A stretch of 64,000 nucleotides of DNA from Setophaga petechia. Its lineage: Eukaryota; Chordata; Aves; Passeriformes; Parulidae. The stretch is from contig JANCRA010000019.1 of the NCBI GenBank assembly GCA_024362935.1, positions 12,520,501-12,584,500 of the forward strand, read 5' to 3'. Shown piece by piece: positions 1-12,806 of this stretch. Below the pieces are notes generated by a model, which made no database searches, was not told the DNA's origin, and worked only from the letters and a program-made list of their open reading frames with translations. Position numbers and translations under genes: made by a program. Every line of letters begins with the position of its first letter. Position 1 is the first letter of the stretch.

Positions 1-1620
1 TGGCGTAGGGTGCTGACTGAAAGGGAGGAATAAATACCATTGTAGGTGGCAGTGGAGGAAAAACATGTAGAGATTCCTGTGCTGGGGATGAGTAAGATAT
101 CATTTTTATTAAAGGGATAAGGCACTTGGCAGATACATCTGCATGTGGTTAGCTGATCCTGAAAGAGAAACCTGTCTGTTTCCTCTGCTGTCAGCTATCT
201 CCTCCAAATAAGCTTATCCTTACAGATTGAAAAGTAGAGATAGGTTATCATGAGACAATTACTGCACATCTGGTAACCATAGGTCATGAGGCAACATTGG
301 CCAGCAAAGTGTGCTGGCACTTGTGCTGCAAAGACTGTCAGTAGCACTCCATCCATTCAAATCCATGCATTTGTGCTAGGGTCAATCTCCACAACATAAT
401 TTTGTGAGCTATTCACTTACTGCCCATGTTGTGTCAATTTAAATAGGTTTAGCATTTATTCTAATAATTGCAAACCATTCTGGATGTTTGCTATTGATCT
501 CATTTGGCTGCTGAGGGGAACTAAACTGTTAGCTCAGGGTTCCTAGCTTTGTTTTTTTGGTTTGGTTTTTTTTTTTAGTTTTAACTTTTTGTTTTATTAA
601 GAGAAGTAACTTAAAATGGGGCATCTTTTATTTCTGCTTATGTTTTTGTGTCTTTTCCTTCTCCAGATTTAGTAAGGTTGCACAGGTGATCCTGTGGGCC
701 TGTCAACAAGCTTGTCAATGTAAACATTTTGATTAAATCCAATCTGTTTTAACTAAGTTTATCAGGCAATTCTGTCTTCTGTGGTCTGTTGGGAAGTAAA
801 ACAGTTGATCCAGTTCCTGCTAAACATCTAAGCCCAGATCACACTTTGAAGTGAATGGCATGACATCCATTGTTTGTTGTGAGCAGACTCAAGCAAAATT
901 ACTTTTTACAGAAGAACACAGACGATTTATATTTTTAGTTTTGCAGTGGCAGACGTCTTGATTGTTAACATGCCCAAATTCTTCAGAAAAACCTCCAATT
1001 ACAGGACAGTTAAAAAGTGTCTGGGTGAATTTCAGTAATGTTGCAATATGGAGGACATAGTGAGATGGCTAATTTGGCAACCGTGAATCTGTTCAGCAGT
1101 TTATAACAGGTCTGCTTATGGACACCTGACCTCATGTTCCCAGTAAACATCAGGCTGCATTCAATGTAGAAGGTAGGTCTGGCACAAAGATGAGACATCC
1201 ATTGTGCCGGAAGTGTATAACACGGCCATCTAAGGCTGGCTGTATTTTTTGGGACCTTGCCCTTTAGTGTGCCTCTAGGATGTAAAGAAGTACTTGTAGG
1301 CACTCGATATCTGATGGACAGATATCCATCTGGAGGATCCTTATGCAAAGTGTAAGTATTAATAACTGCTTTACAAAAGGATCAAAGTCTGCAGAAAGAT
1401 ACCTGGAATTTCTTTCTCTTTTTTATAATATGAAACTCTAACCTGGTATACAGAATTTTCTCTCAAAGTGTGAGATCCTGCCGCCCTCTCGGTGATGGTA
1501 GGCACCATGTCTGCTCACTGTCCCCCTCTCTCTCTGGGATGATGAATGTAGAACTGATGCCTTCACAATGGCTGATCTTCAAAGTGGGAGCCTCTCCCCT
1601 CCCACCCCACCCTGGCGCAT

Positions 1621-1653
1621 TGTTTATAGCCTGATGTTTATATTCTTGTGGTT
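1621..1653 (+). promoter_or_regulatory. Possible enhancer core: two forkhead motifs and a RUNX motif
   Basis: Two copies of TGTTTAT (1621-1627 and 1635-1641), the core bound by forkhead factors, lie 14 bp apart and are followed by TGTGGTT (1647-1653), the RUNX core. The flanks (about 1480-1720) are unusually mixed in composition for this AT-rich region. Motif cores this short occur often by chance, so this is a weak regulatory candidate. It rests only on motif spacing. Confidence 0.2.
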
Positions 1654-4600
1654 AAAGAGCTTCCTGGGAAACAGGGGTTTGCCTGCCTGCATGACAGGAG
1701 GATATTGCACTTCAGCTTCTTAATTACCACTCTTCTACTGTGTGAAAAAGGGAGGGGGTGAATAAATCTCCGTGCTCTCTTTTAGAAAGGCAGGAAAAAC
1801 TAGAGAGGTCTTGAGAGCACTGCCTGAGCAACTTTCAGGTGGCCATGGCAGGGACACTGGGGAGAGCACACTCCAGCCACCAGGGACTTTTAGGATGCCA
1901 TGGTGGTCTGTCTCTCTGAGCTTTACTTCAAGGTCCCAGTGTGGTGCTCATGAAGTTAAGGTGGATGATGTATCAACTTGATTAGACAGGTTCATGATGA
2001 AACTTTTACTCTTGATGGTCTATTTTGGGCATTACATATGCTTGTGATTTTTTTTTTCCTAGCTTCTTGTACTAACATTCACCTAGGAAAGTAGGGAATG
2101 GCTGAGAGAGAAATAGATGTATTTTAATAAACAGAGGTAAGTGAATCAGTCTTGTGCTGAAATGAGATCTCTTTGGATGTCTCCTTTGGGTTTTACTTGT
2201 TTACTATGGAGTTTCTCATAGCATGAGTGTTCCCAACATATTTAGCAAAGATAAGAGTGAAAGGCTTTGGGCCTCTTACTGATAAGATGTTGAAATTTTC
2301 CTTCCTCCTGTAAACCAATGTATATTTGCAGGTTGAGGAAACTGGTGGAACAGAACAGCTTTACATTCCATCCACTTTTGCTAAGGCTGGGAACAGCTGG
2401 CTCAAGAGCTTTGTTCATCATCTAATTTGGGACACTACAAAAAGGAAAACTTCACACAGACACAGGCTTTCCAGACCTCCCTCATAACATGGAATTTTCT
2501 CTGTTGTGCCTTCAAACCCTATGTCCTGTATAAAAAGCACACAGGAGATAATTTTTTCCATATTTTCCCTGTTTGTCTACTATCTATTCTTTCCCAGGCT
2601 GTGCCTCTGAGAACATAAGCATGCACAGTGACAGAGAGAGGGAAAGAGGGTTTCAGCATTCCTATTTTAATACTTAAACCCTAGCATTCTTATACAGCTA
2701 CTTTACGTGTTTTACCCTATCTATATATTACAGTCCAAATGTGCAAGGAGACATTTAAAAGAAAAAAGAAAGAGGACTTTTTCTACAATCAGTAACATTT
2801 TCCATCAGCCTCTCAAGGCTTCTCGTAATTTTAGTGAAGACTAGTGATTCACTGCTGCTTTAATTATTTTTGCTCTGATATAAACAGCTTTCTGAGGGAA
2901 AGAAAGTCCCAGGTGTATTCTGTCTTTGAGATGCTGCATTGAAGTAAGACCTTGGTTGTCCTTTTGCTCTTATGGTATCAGGATTTTTGGTCCAAGGGAG
3001 TATGTGTCGTGGATTAGTGGTCTGCAGCATTTAAATGCTTATCGCTTCTTGCTTCCTTAAGAAGCTAAGATAGTTCAGTGTATTAAATAAACTGGGACTG
3101 GGTGGAGTAAGTAGGAACATCTGCATGTCTTATGTTATGACTCCCCTAGCAGTCATCTGTAGCGCTGTATGGTTCCAGAAAGTCTCTCAAGCATATAGAT
3201 GGTGGTGTTCCAACAAGCTCAAACTGCTGGCTGCAGCTGATGTTTCAGCAAGTTACTTTATCTGCAGCTGTGTTCATCTGTTGCTAGATTTAGGGAAGAA
3301 TATCCTTAGATTTTGTATGATGGAGGAAAAAAAGTAAAAATACAGAAATCAAAAAAGAAAAGACTAATACCAAAAGATGTCTAACATTCTGAAAATGCAA
3401 GGAAGTTTTAGAAGTTGTCAGTGGTTCCTTTTAAGTACATGATAAAATAACATTAGTAGGATGAGCTCCTCCAGTTCAGTCACTATGACAAATCCACTAC
3501 CATTGAGGATGGATTTAAATGATCATGCGATCCCAGTAATTATGCCTAATTCTTACAGAAAAATCCATAGTGATGGTATTGATCAACAAAATACAAATAA
3601 GTATTTAAAGCAAAATTGTGCCATCACTCTTCTTCAGAAATATGAACATCTATTGTAATAGTTAACTTCAACTCAATTTTTTTTGTATGTCGTATTAGTT
3701 TATATGCCATGAAAAGTCATTGCCTCACAAGAGGAAATAGCTCACAAGTTTCAGCAACCACAATAGCAGCTGTCAATTTGCTCCATTTATGGTTACTTTC
3801 TCAGTAGATTTATCTGATCAGATAAGAAGTTTCTAACTGCACAATCCTCTTTTATTTGGGAAAACCGAGCACAATAATAAAAAGGTGTTAGAGAGAGGGT
3901 TTGCATGTTGAGCAGCACATCTCAGCATCATTCAGCTGCCATTTCCCCTACTGCAGTTCTCACCCTACTTTCTTTTCCACCCTGGCTCAGCCCAGTGAAT
4001 GATATTGTCCCTCTGCTTCTTCATTCTCTCAGTTCTACTCTAAGTGAATAATATTTCATTCTGTACTGAGCTTTCAAGAACACTATTGCTAGTTCATAAA
4101 TGGAAACTGAATTGGCTGGATTTAAATTAAGATCCTTGGGGTTTTATTGGCTTTAATTGATTTGGGGGACAAAGTGATTTGTATGTTCAATTGCATCTTT
4201 ACAGGAAATGAGCTGTCTTCCTCCTTTCATAATTTAATGCATAATGGAGGGAAAAGAAAGAACATTCTGTATTTCTACTTGTCAGGCTGCAAACAGCTGT
4301 GAAGGTACATGGACCATTCAAGAGAAATACCTTTTACTCAGAAATGTTGGATGCTGATAAAGATCAGAAATTCTGCAAAGAGTAAAGAATCTCTAAGTAA
4401 CAAGCCCTAAAGCCAGAACTTGGATTTACAAAGAGATTTAGATTTAGAGATTGATATTGTTGTGTGTCTTGAAGATGGGGATAGTCATGAGGTAAATTCT
4501 TCTGGGTTTTCCATTCCCTGTAGTATTCCTAATCATATTGAGTCCAGGGAATCGAAGTTTCTCCTCTCTGTTAAGAACACAATTAGAAATCACGCTGTTA

Positions 4601-4881
4601 GTAAAAGTCGCTACAACTGTGAAGATCTGAGAAATAAACCTGCTTGGTCCACATTTCTATTTGTGAAGCAAGCTTTTCCAAAAAGGAATATTACATGTTA
4701 TACCAGCTGAAAATTTAAGAAAAAAGAAAAATAAAATTAAGTATTCTCATGCTACATAATTTTTTCTTTATAGTTAAGCACATTTTCTGTAAGTGGTTTT
4801 TCCTTCCTAGAGAGATTGAGAGCTGGTAACTTACTAGTGGAAAAATTAATTTATAATGGCCAAGATTCACTCAAATGTTGC

Positions 4882-4915
4882 TGTTATTACTTATGGTGTA
4901 GGTGTTATTACTTAT
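4882..4915. repeat. 13-bp direct repeat, 21-bp period
   Basis: The 13-mer TGTTATTACTTAT occurs at 4882-4894 and again at 4903-4915 with an 8-bp spacer. It looks like a small local duplication, and no function is apparent. Confidence 0.6.
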
Positions 4916-7900
4916 ATAATAAATATCCTTGCATTCAGAACATGAGTTTGTAGCTCATACCTCATAAGAGAAAAACACTAACTTAAGAACAGCACAGGGC
5001 TCCTCTCCTACTTTTTCCCTGATGTACTGGGGCTTGGAACCCACGTTTCTTTGTGTTTTTAGCTGTGTTATTACAGTGCAAATCTGGGCATTAGCCCCAG
5101 AAGCTGTTTCTCGCTTTCTGCTTATGTTGCTGTCTAGCAAAACTGATGCGGGAATTAGATGCCTGAACTTTTCTAAAAGTATGAACCCAAGCTGAATGCA
5201 ATAGCTGCAGCTTTCCTGCTGAACTCAGATGATCACTTTGTCTCAAAGGGTGGCAGCTGTATCCATTAACCTTATGAAAGGTTTCCTAGAGACAATATGA
5301 AGCTACAACATAAGTCATGTAATGCTCTGGTTCAAAGTGCAAGTAAATAGTTTGGGGTGTGGTTTTCTTACTGTTCATAGCAACCTTTTAATCATTGCTT
5401 TTGGCTTTGGAGTAGACAAACTACCAGGAAAGGTTCAGTTCTAGGTCTTTTTCATTTCACAGTTAATTTCACACTGATATCCCCCAATAGCCACAAGGAG
5501 CTATTCTGACAGCTGGATATAGCTGGAGCATCATGATAGCCAGACTTTAGAAAGGGGAAATTCCCAGCAAGTCAGTGAAGCTAAATCTGCCTCATGAAAA
5601 CTTCCAAAACTTTTTGGGTCCAATAGAGCAGACATACCTATCCCCAAATCAGGTATTTCATTCCTAGTGGTAATTGAAAAAAACCTGTCAATCAACTGAT
5701 TCTGTTCTCATCTAAACCAACTCTAGTCCTTAAGTTCATGATACCCATTTCCTTAGGAAGCAGGGTTCTGCTCAGTGTTATCTTCCTGTCTCCTTTACCA
5801 AGTTCTCCTCTATGGCATGAGTCCTGTCTGAAAACTGTGAGGAATATTCAGAGCAACTCTTACATTAACTACTCTTTTTAAGCACGTAATATTGGACCGG
5901 GGAGAGCATGGAACAATGTAATCTTTTTTCTGATTCAATCAGTAGACAAAGACTGCAACAGTGGCTTCAAATTTGTAGTATGTGATGCTTCAGCCTGCAA
6001 AACCCACAGCTTTTGAACAGTAGTTGAGACTCAGGCATCTTTAATGATTGCTACAGAGGCTGCTGTGCTGTCTCCCCAAACTCCTGGTAAAAATAGATGA
6101 GGGGTGTTCTCCATGTCTGTATAATTATAATGGAATTATGTTAGTAAATATGTGTACACTGGCCCATATCAAATACAGGAGTACCTTAAGAGGCCATTTT
6201 TTTTCTTTAGTTTCTATCCAGAGGGGTTGGTTTTATCCGAATTACATTTTTTCTCAGTGGGAAAGTAAAGCACTTTAAAAACATATTGACCAAGTTAGTT
6301 ACACATAAAAGGACTTTGGAGCCAGAAAGAAGAAGAAAAGCACTTCTAATTATAAATCAAAGAGACTCCACCAGCTCTAGAGAAGCTGGAGAGAAAGCCA
6401 TGATGAGAGAAGCTCCATATAGTGGGGAAATTAAGCCCAGCAAAAGGACACTGAGAGGATCCTATCCCATCTATTTCTTAATAGTGGTCAGGAGAGGATG
6501 ATGAGGTAATGAACAAGTATTTCTTGTTTTTTCCATGCCTATGACTATCTTATTCTGCTTGAAGACTATTCTATTAGCCTGAAAAAAATTTTGCTGTTTT
6601 ATGGTTTTTGAAAGTGTACAAAATCTGTCTGTAGGCCTTGACTAAAAGCCCCTTGAAAAGTTAGTTTTAAATTAAGGCACCAGCAAGATAGGAGGTATTA
6701 AAATATAAGCTTAAAACTGGTGAGCAGTTTCAACAGATACTTCTAGTATGAAACTCTTCTCATGAAAATACTTCATGTCTGAAGCAGTATCAGGATTATG
6801 AGAAAATATGTGCTATATTCCAGTTTCTGATAATTGAATGAGTAACCAAAGGATCTTAAATAATCTGTGCTACATAGGAATCACAATGATTGTATAATTT
6901 TGTTGTTTAATTGTGTTTATGGTGGCTCATTTTCACTTTCATGACATGTTCTTAAATGCAAAGAGGTGGACTTCCAGGAGGATATTATGGAATAATAGGA
7001 AATTTGAAGTGTTTAGGACAAATGGAATTGCTTTACTATTCTTTATTTTATTTTGATGTTTATTACTTTCCTTTTGCCTTCCTGCCTCATAAATAAATTC
7101 TTAATAAGAGATTTACTCTTCTTTAGCAATTTACCTGAGAATTTCCAGTAGATGACATACTTTAAAAACTCTGAAGATCCTTGAACTAGTTTTAGTTTTG
7201 TTCTCATTATTTTTGCGCATAGGCATCTTTCTTTATGTGGCTGTCACTTAGCAGCATAATTGTTCCAAGCCAGTTTAACAAAGGAAAGCTCCTTTTAGCA
7301 CATGATAAAGACACATTTGTATCCTTTCAGTTTTCTCCAGAAAGTTGATGCCACTTGATGGTGGTTGAATATAATAATATCTGTCTCTGGGTAGATTTAA
7401 CATCAAAATAAAGTAAAGCAGTGTGAACATCTGATTAACATATGGAAAGATTTTTAAATAAGGCTTTCTTTTCAAGTGCTGAAAGTTTGACAGTCTTTTA
7501 TACTGTTTTATGATGCTGTGGTAGCAACTCCATGGTTATAGATATAATCTGCTTTCAGACTTGATTTTGAAAGCCCAAACCCTTTTGTATTTCAATGTTG
7601 AGAAACAAAAATATTGAGTATGACATTTTTCACGTGTGGTCTTCAACAAGAGACAGAATATACTTATGGGGAATAATCAGATGAGATACAGAGAAATGAA
7701 AGTTTGAATAACCAACCATTTCTTCTTATGAAAAAGCTTCCAAACCTATCATGAGCACAGACCACTTTGCATGCATGTGTTAAACATGGGCTCATAAAAC
7801 AAGGTAGTATGGCACTACTAAAAAAAGTATGGGAAAGAGTCCTGCTCCAGTGAAGTGTTATGGTTATACTTAGAAAAAATTTAGTGCAGAATGTACAGAA

Positions 7901-9768
7901 TAGCCAGCTTTAGGCTTTAGAATTTAAGTTCCAAGTTTTAAATATAAATGATCTTGTTTTTAGTCATGCATAGTTGATTCAAATGAGCAAAATTATAAAT
8001 AAAGCTTTGTTTTCCTGAGATGGTCAATTTAATCTGAGCTTGGATGGTTCTGAAATACTTTTAGAAGCTTACTGACTGAATAGTGATGTCCAGTTACCAA
8101 ACTAATGGAAAAAAATGTATAAAGATATGACAGAAAAAAGTGTAAAAAGGAATGAAGTAAAGAAAGAAAAATTGTCACACAATAAAATACTCTATAGGAA
8201 GGATTTTAAATATGTCTCTAATAAGTCCTCTTTTGTGATAGCTAGATAATCTGTTTCTTATGAAGCTGTTCAGTAACACTTCAGTTTTCTTGACTTTCCT
8301 TTCCCCAGCAGAATTTCTGGAACCAGAATTCCACTGCTAATTAAATGGAATAATAACAATATTTCTTTTATCAACTGCCTAACTAGTGGAATTTAGAAAG
8401 TAATGTGAAGTAATCAATTATACATGTTATACATGTCTGGAACTTGTCTGGCACTGGGCCCACAGAAATCTTGTCCACGTACTCAGGAGACACTGGAGCT
8501 CCTCCTCCAGTCAGTGGTGTCTCCCTTTGCTCTGTGCCAAACCCTGTTCCTGGTGTCCTTCTGGAGCTGCAGCCCTGTTGTAGCTGCCCTTGAGAACACA
8601 TTTACCCAAAGGGCAGTGTTGGGGTCATCCCCCACTAGGACACTGGGAAATGTGAGTTTGTGGAACTGGATCTTGCACACAATAAAATCTTCCTCATTCC
8701 ACTCCTCCATTGAATGTAACATCAGGTAAAAATAAGTAGGTAAGTTTCAGTTTATGTTCTTGTTAAGAGGAATGTTAAGAATGTTCTTTTATTTTAGGTA
8801 CCCTAAAAATTATTTTTTTTCCTGGTGGCAGGCATACTCTTAAGAAACTTTTGAGTGAATCTTGTACTACATTTGTGGTAAAAAAATAGCTGAGGACAAA
8901 TGCTATTAAGGATTGTACTTTTAACTTTTTGAAGGTTACTTGAAAAGGAAACCCTTTCAGTTGACTTGAAAATATTTTTTCATAATATTCCATATTAAAT
9001 ACCAAAGATGTGTTCTAAGTGGATATATTCAATTGTAATTTGCAAAATGAAAGAGCATGTGAGGCAGTCCCAAAGGCCATGAGGACATTTTCCTCATTCC
9101 AGGCAGAGAGCCCATAGGATTCACAAGTTTACACAAGATTGTTGTATGTGCTCCTAATAAGCTTAGTACAGCTTCTGGTGGGGCTTGGAAGTTCCAGAGA
9201 GAAAATGTATGGCTATAATAACATCTATAGCATCTATGTATAGATATAATAACATCTATGTAGCTCTTGCCTTCAGCACAAAGAGGGCTAGAGTTAACTG
9301 ATGTCTCACACATGAGCCCAGCTTTGGGTAGGAGAGTACAACAGATTTAAAGTAGGAATGTAGGAAAAGGAAAGAAGGTGGCCAGGACAAAGAGAAATGT
9401 GAGTGCTAGACAGAGAAAGAGAAGCCAATTCACCTGAAATGCACCGCAACTCCCAAGGGGTGCCCAGATTTTCAAGTGCATGTGGGCTCTGCATTTGGAT
9501 GGCTTGTTATAAATTTGCTCTTCCTGTGAGAAAATTTTCTTTTCCTTATAAGAATGAATGCAAACAAGCATTTGAGATTACTTCACCTTGAGATTTTTGT
9601 AATCTGAAAACTGAGATACAGAGCTCTGAGTGTATGCCACCTAGGAGTGTTCCAGGGAAGGAGTATTTAGGGGACTTCTGAGTCAAGACTGCAGGGATTC
9701 ACACAACAATGAGAACATTTTGAATAAGCATTCTGGGTTAGCTACCTACCACACCACCAAAGCCTTCA

Positions 9769-9798
9769 ATTTCAGATAATATAATTTCAGATAATATA
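9769..9798. repeat. Perfect 15-bp tandem duplication
   Basis: The unit ATTTCAGATAATATA is present twice head to tail with no mismatch. This is typical of a recent replication-slippage duplication. Confidence 0.8.
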
Positions 9799-11402
9799 AA
9801 AACCAGAAGCAAAAGTGACAAGGAAAGCATGTTAATGGAGACTCTGGCCAACAGAAATGTTTTTGTTATTACAGGACTGGAAGAAGAGTTGGATAACAGC
9901 TTCCTGTCTGGCTTACTACCTAATTATTAGAGTAGAATAGAGGAGCAGATATACTGGATTGAGTTTTGCAGTAAAATACCTGGGAGGACATGAGGTCTGG
10001 TTGCTAATTGGGATGGAGCATAATTTACCAAGATTAAAAACATCACTGTAGTAAATGAAACATCTGGATAAAAACAACCATTCTATTGTTCAAATATCTG
10101 CTTCAGGTAAAGTGAAATGTGCATTGTAGAACAAAACATTACTGTGTGATTTATCCACAGTTAGTCTAGCACCAAATCTATAAGCAAATATAGGTGTTTG
10201 TCTGGGTAATTATTTTTATTATTGTTATTATGGTACTTATTGTTTATTTTATTATTTGTATTTTCTTTTTTTTCTACTTAAAGAAAGAGAAAGGGATTAA
10301 TCTGTTATATATCAGGGATGGTTCTGCAAGATTTTTTAAAGGGTATTTAGCATTTAGACTCCCTCTGTACAGAACAATATCCTCCTTATTTTAGAACCTT
10401 TGGGACAAAATGAATTGCCCTCTGGAATTACCTACATCACTTCAGAACAACTGAGGGGCCCAGATTACTTTTTAGAATAAATTGGAGAGAGCTAAAATGC
10501 AATTCATCCTGGATAAATCAATACTTGTTCTGTTCCAAGACAACAAATGTGATCTCCAGCTCTGTAATAAACTCCAACAGGTGAAACACATGGCAGACTA
10601 CATCCCTTCTGGGTATTGTTGTGAGTCTCATGATATGCTGAGGAGTTTTTTTTCCAGTTAAGCTTCAAGGTACCTGTTGTAATTCTTCTACTTTTCTCTG
10701 TATTGTCTCTTACTGAACTGTTATAGAAATAGGTAGGATTTTCCAGTGTGTGTTTTATAGCCCAGCAAGGAGGAGGAGGGGAGTTCAGCCAGGGGAGGGG
10801 TAGGACCAGACACTTTGCTCGTGGTTGACAGAACAAAGTAAGTGCTCTTTCAGATTGTATATGATAGGATAAAAAATGAGTTTTTGCTCTTTTCCCTTGT
10901 CTGCAAGCAGCCCAAGTATTAGAAATTATTGTTTATATTACAATAGACAGTTAATGAACTGTGTCCATACATTAAATGGAGTAATCACTTCAAGAGCCGT
11001 TCTTCATACTTTTATGATATTTTTAGGATGCTTGGTATAAGAGCCATGTGGCACAAAAATTAATGATGGGCCTCAATTCTGCTTCAGAAACAAAAGAAGA
11101 CTTAACTTTGTGCTGTTTGAAAATTGCTAGGAAGACAGCATTCTTAGAGATGGATTTGGAAGGACTCATTCCTCTATTTGTTTACCATGGAAACTGTACT
11201 GACCTGACAGGTCCTATGGCAATCCTCCTTTAACCATGATATAAACCTCAGTTTTTCAAAGAGATAAAAAGCTTTTTCCTGGCAAACATATCCCATCATT
11301 CTTCTTGTTTCTTCTGCTTTGTCTTCTTCTGGAATGGTCAATTGCAACTGGTAGCACTATGCTGGTTAGCCAGTTTTCTTCCTTGCTGTTCCTGTCATTT
11401 TA

Positions 11403-11451
11403 CTTCCTGCTTCATTGTCTATTATAAAATGATCAAATTATCCCCAAATTA
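11403..11451 (+). repeat. Diverged 49-bp repeat, copy 1 (partner at 12758)
   Basis: This 49-bp stretch matches 12758-12806 in the same orientation at about 41 of 49 positions with no gap by hand alignment. The shared core begins CTTCCTGC. Similarity stops on both sides, so it is not part of a long tandem duplication. It could be two fragments of an unrecognised dispersed repeat or one short copied segment. Confidence 0.5.
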
Positions 11452-12757
11452 TTTTCCCTTGTGGGTGGGTTTCAGGACCTGTCAAGTTTGGCACACAGCT
11501 TTGTTATCCAGACCAGGAGCGGTTAGTGTCAAATCTCATTTTTCATCATTCTCCATATGCTGTGCTGCCTTTGCTCCAGCCCAGAATTGCTGCATCACCT
11601 CTTTTCCAACCTCATCCACCCCTCTTACCTCTTCAGATTAGAATGGCCTCTTTCTTTTGGGATGTGCAGCCACTTGTCTGAAGAATGCCAGGCATTGTTT
11701 AGGAACCTCAAATGTTCCATAATTTCTGTTTCATTAATGGGTTAAATACCAAAAAGACCCTGGTAGGTTTTTACACAGCCTGTGGGTAAATGATAAGAAA
11801 GGCATGTTGTGGCTATACAGAGCCATAAAAACTTTGTGGTGTGAGGCAAAATGCTGGAAACCTCTCTTCCATTTGGCAAGCACAACCTGCATTCAGTTGT
11901 GTTCATGCACTAAACACTGAGAAAAAGGTAAAATGTTTTCAGCAGGGCTTGTTTGCTGAAGCTCATTCATATTTAAACTTTCACCTAAGAACTGCATGTA
12001 TATTAATGAGCATAGTCCATTCCTTGGTTTATGTATCCAGAATTCTACAAGAAATGCCTCAAATTCGCATCAAGTTTTCGTATATATTATATTTTTATTT
12101 AGGTGCAAATTATAATATCACACATTGCCAGACAACTGCCTGCTAATTAATGGAGAGTCTTATTTGTTCAGTCCTCTATAGAGATTAATGTAGAATTGGT
12201 GAATTAGCTTCTGATGCTCATCCTTGTGAGAGTAGGATGGGGAAAGCTTCAAAGCAACAGGACAACATCACACTTATAGTTGAATGACATCTCAGTGTTC
12301 TTTCAACAACACCCAAATCTACTGTAAAAATTCAGAAGAAAAACTAACCAGAAAATGGAAATAATTTCAGGAGTCTGTGTCTATGTATATATAACTGAGC
12401 ATTCACATGCACATCAACATATATGTTTCTGTGCCCAGCATATTAATATGGAAGTTGAATGAGTGCTAGTTAACACAGAGTGTAATTCATAGTTATTTTG
12501 TTCTATTTTGATCTTATTCCTTAGTTTTCAATCGGGTTTTGAAGAATACATCTAAGAAAAATGCCCAAGCCTCTGAGAAGACTATAGATAACATTATTAT
12601 GATGACTATAAAAATTATCTAATTTGGTTTTCAAGATTAGGTGCAGCTTTTGTAAGATTAAAATCAAACTACAAAGTAAAAATTCTGACACTTATTCATT
12701 AATTTGATTTTTAAAAGCTACTATATAGCCTGCAATTGTTCTTTGTATGTCGTCTTG

Positions 12758-12806
12758 CTTCCTGCCTCATTGCCTCTTATGAAATGACCAAAATATCCCT
12801 AAATTT
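12758..12806 (+). repeat. Diverged 49-bp repeat, copy 2 (partner at 11403)
   Basis: Same-orientation partner of 11403-11451, 1,355 bp downstream. Most differences are C/T or A/G transitions, as expected of an old duplicate. The flanks do not align. Confidence 0.5.

Noticed and set aside
1478..1500. CTCF-like site in the CpG-containing string GCCGCCCTCTCGGTG
   Set aside because: The central part fits loosely, but the downstream GTGG core is shifted by one base relative to the known motif.
8383..8729. GC-richer patch with overlapping frames on both strands as a retroposed gene
   Set aside because: Open frames overlap on both strands, none matches a known protein, and no poly-A tail or duplicated target site is present.
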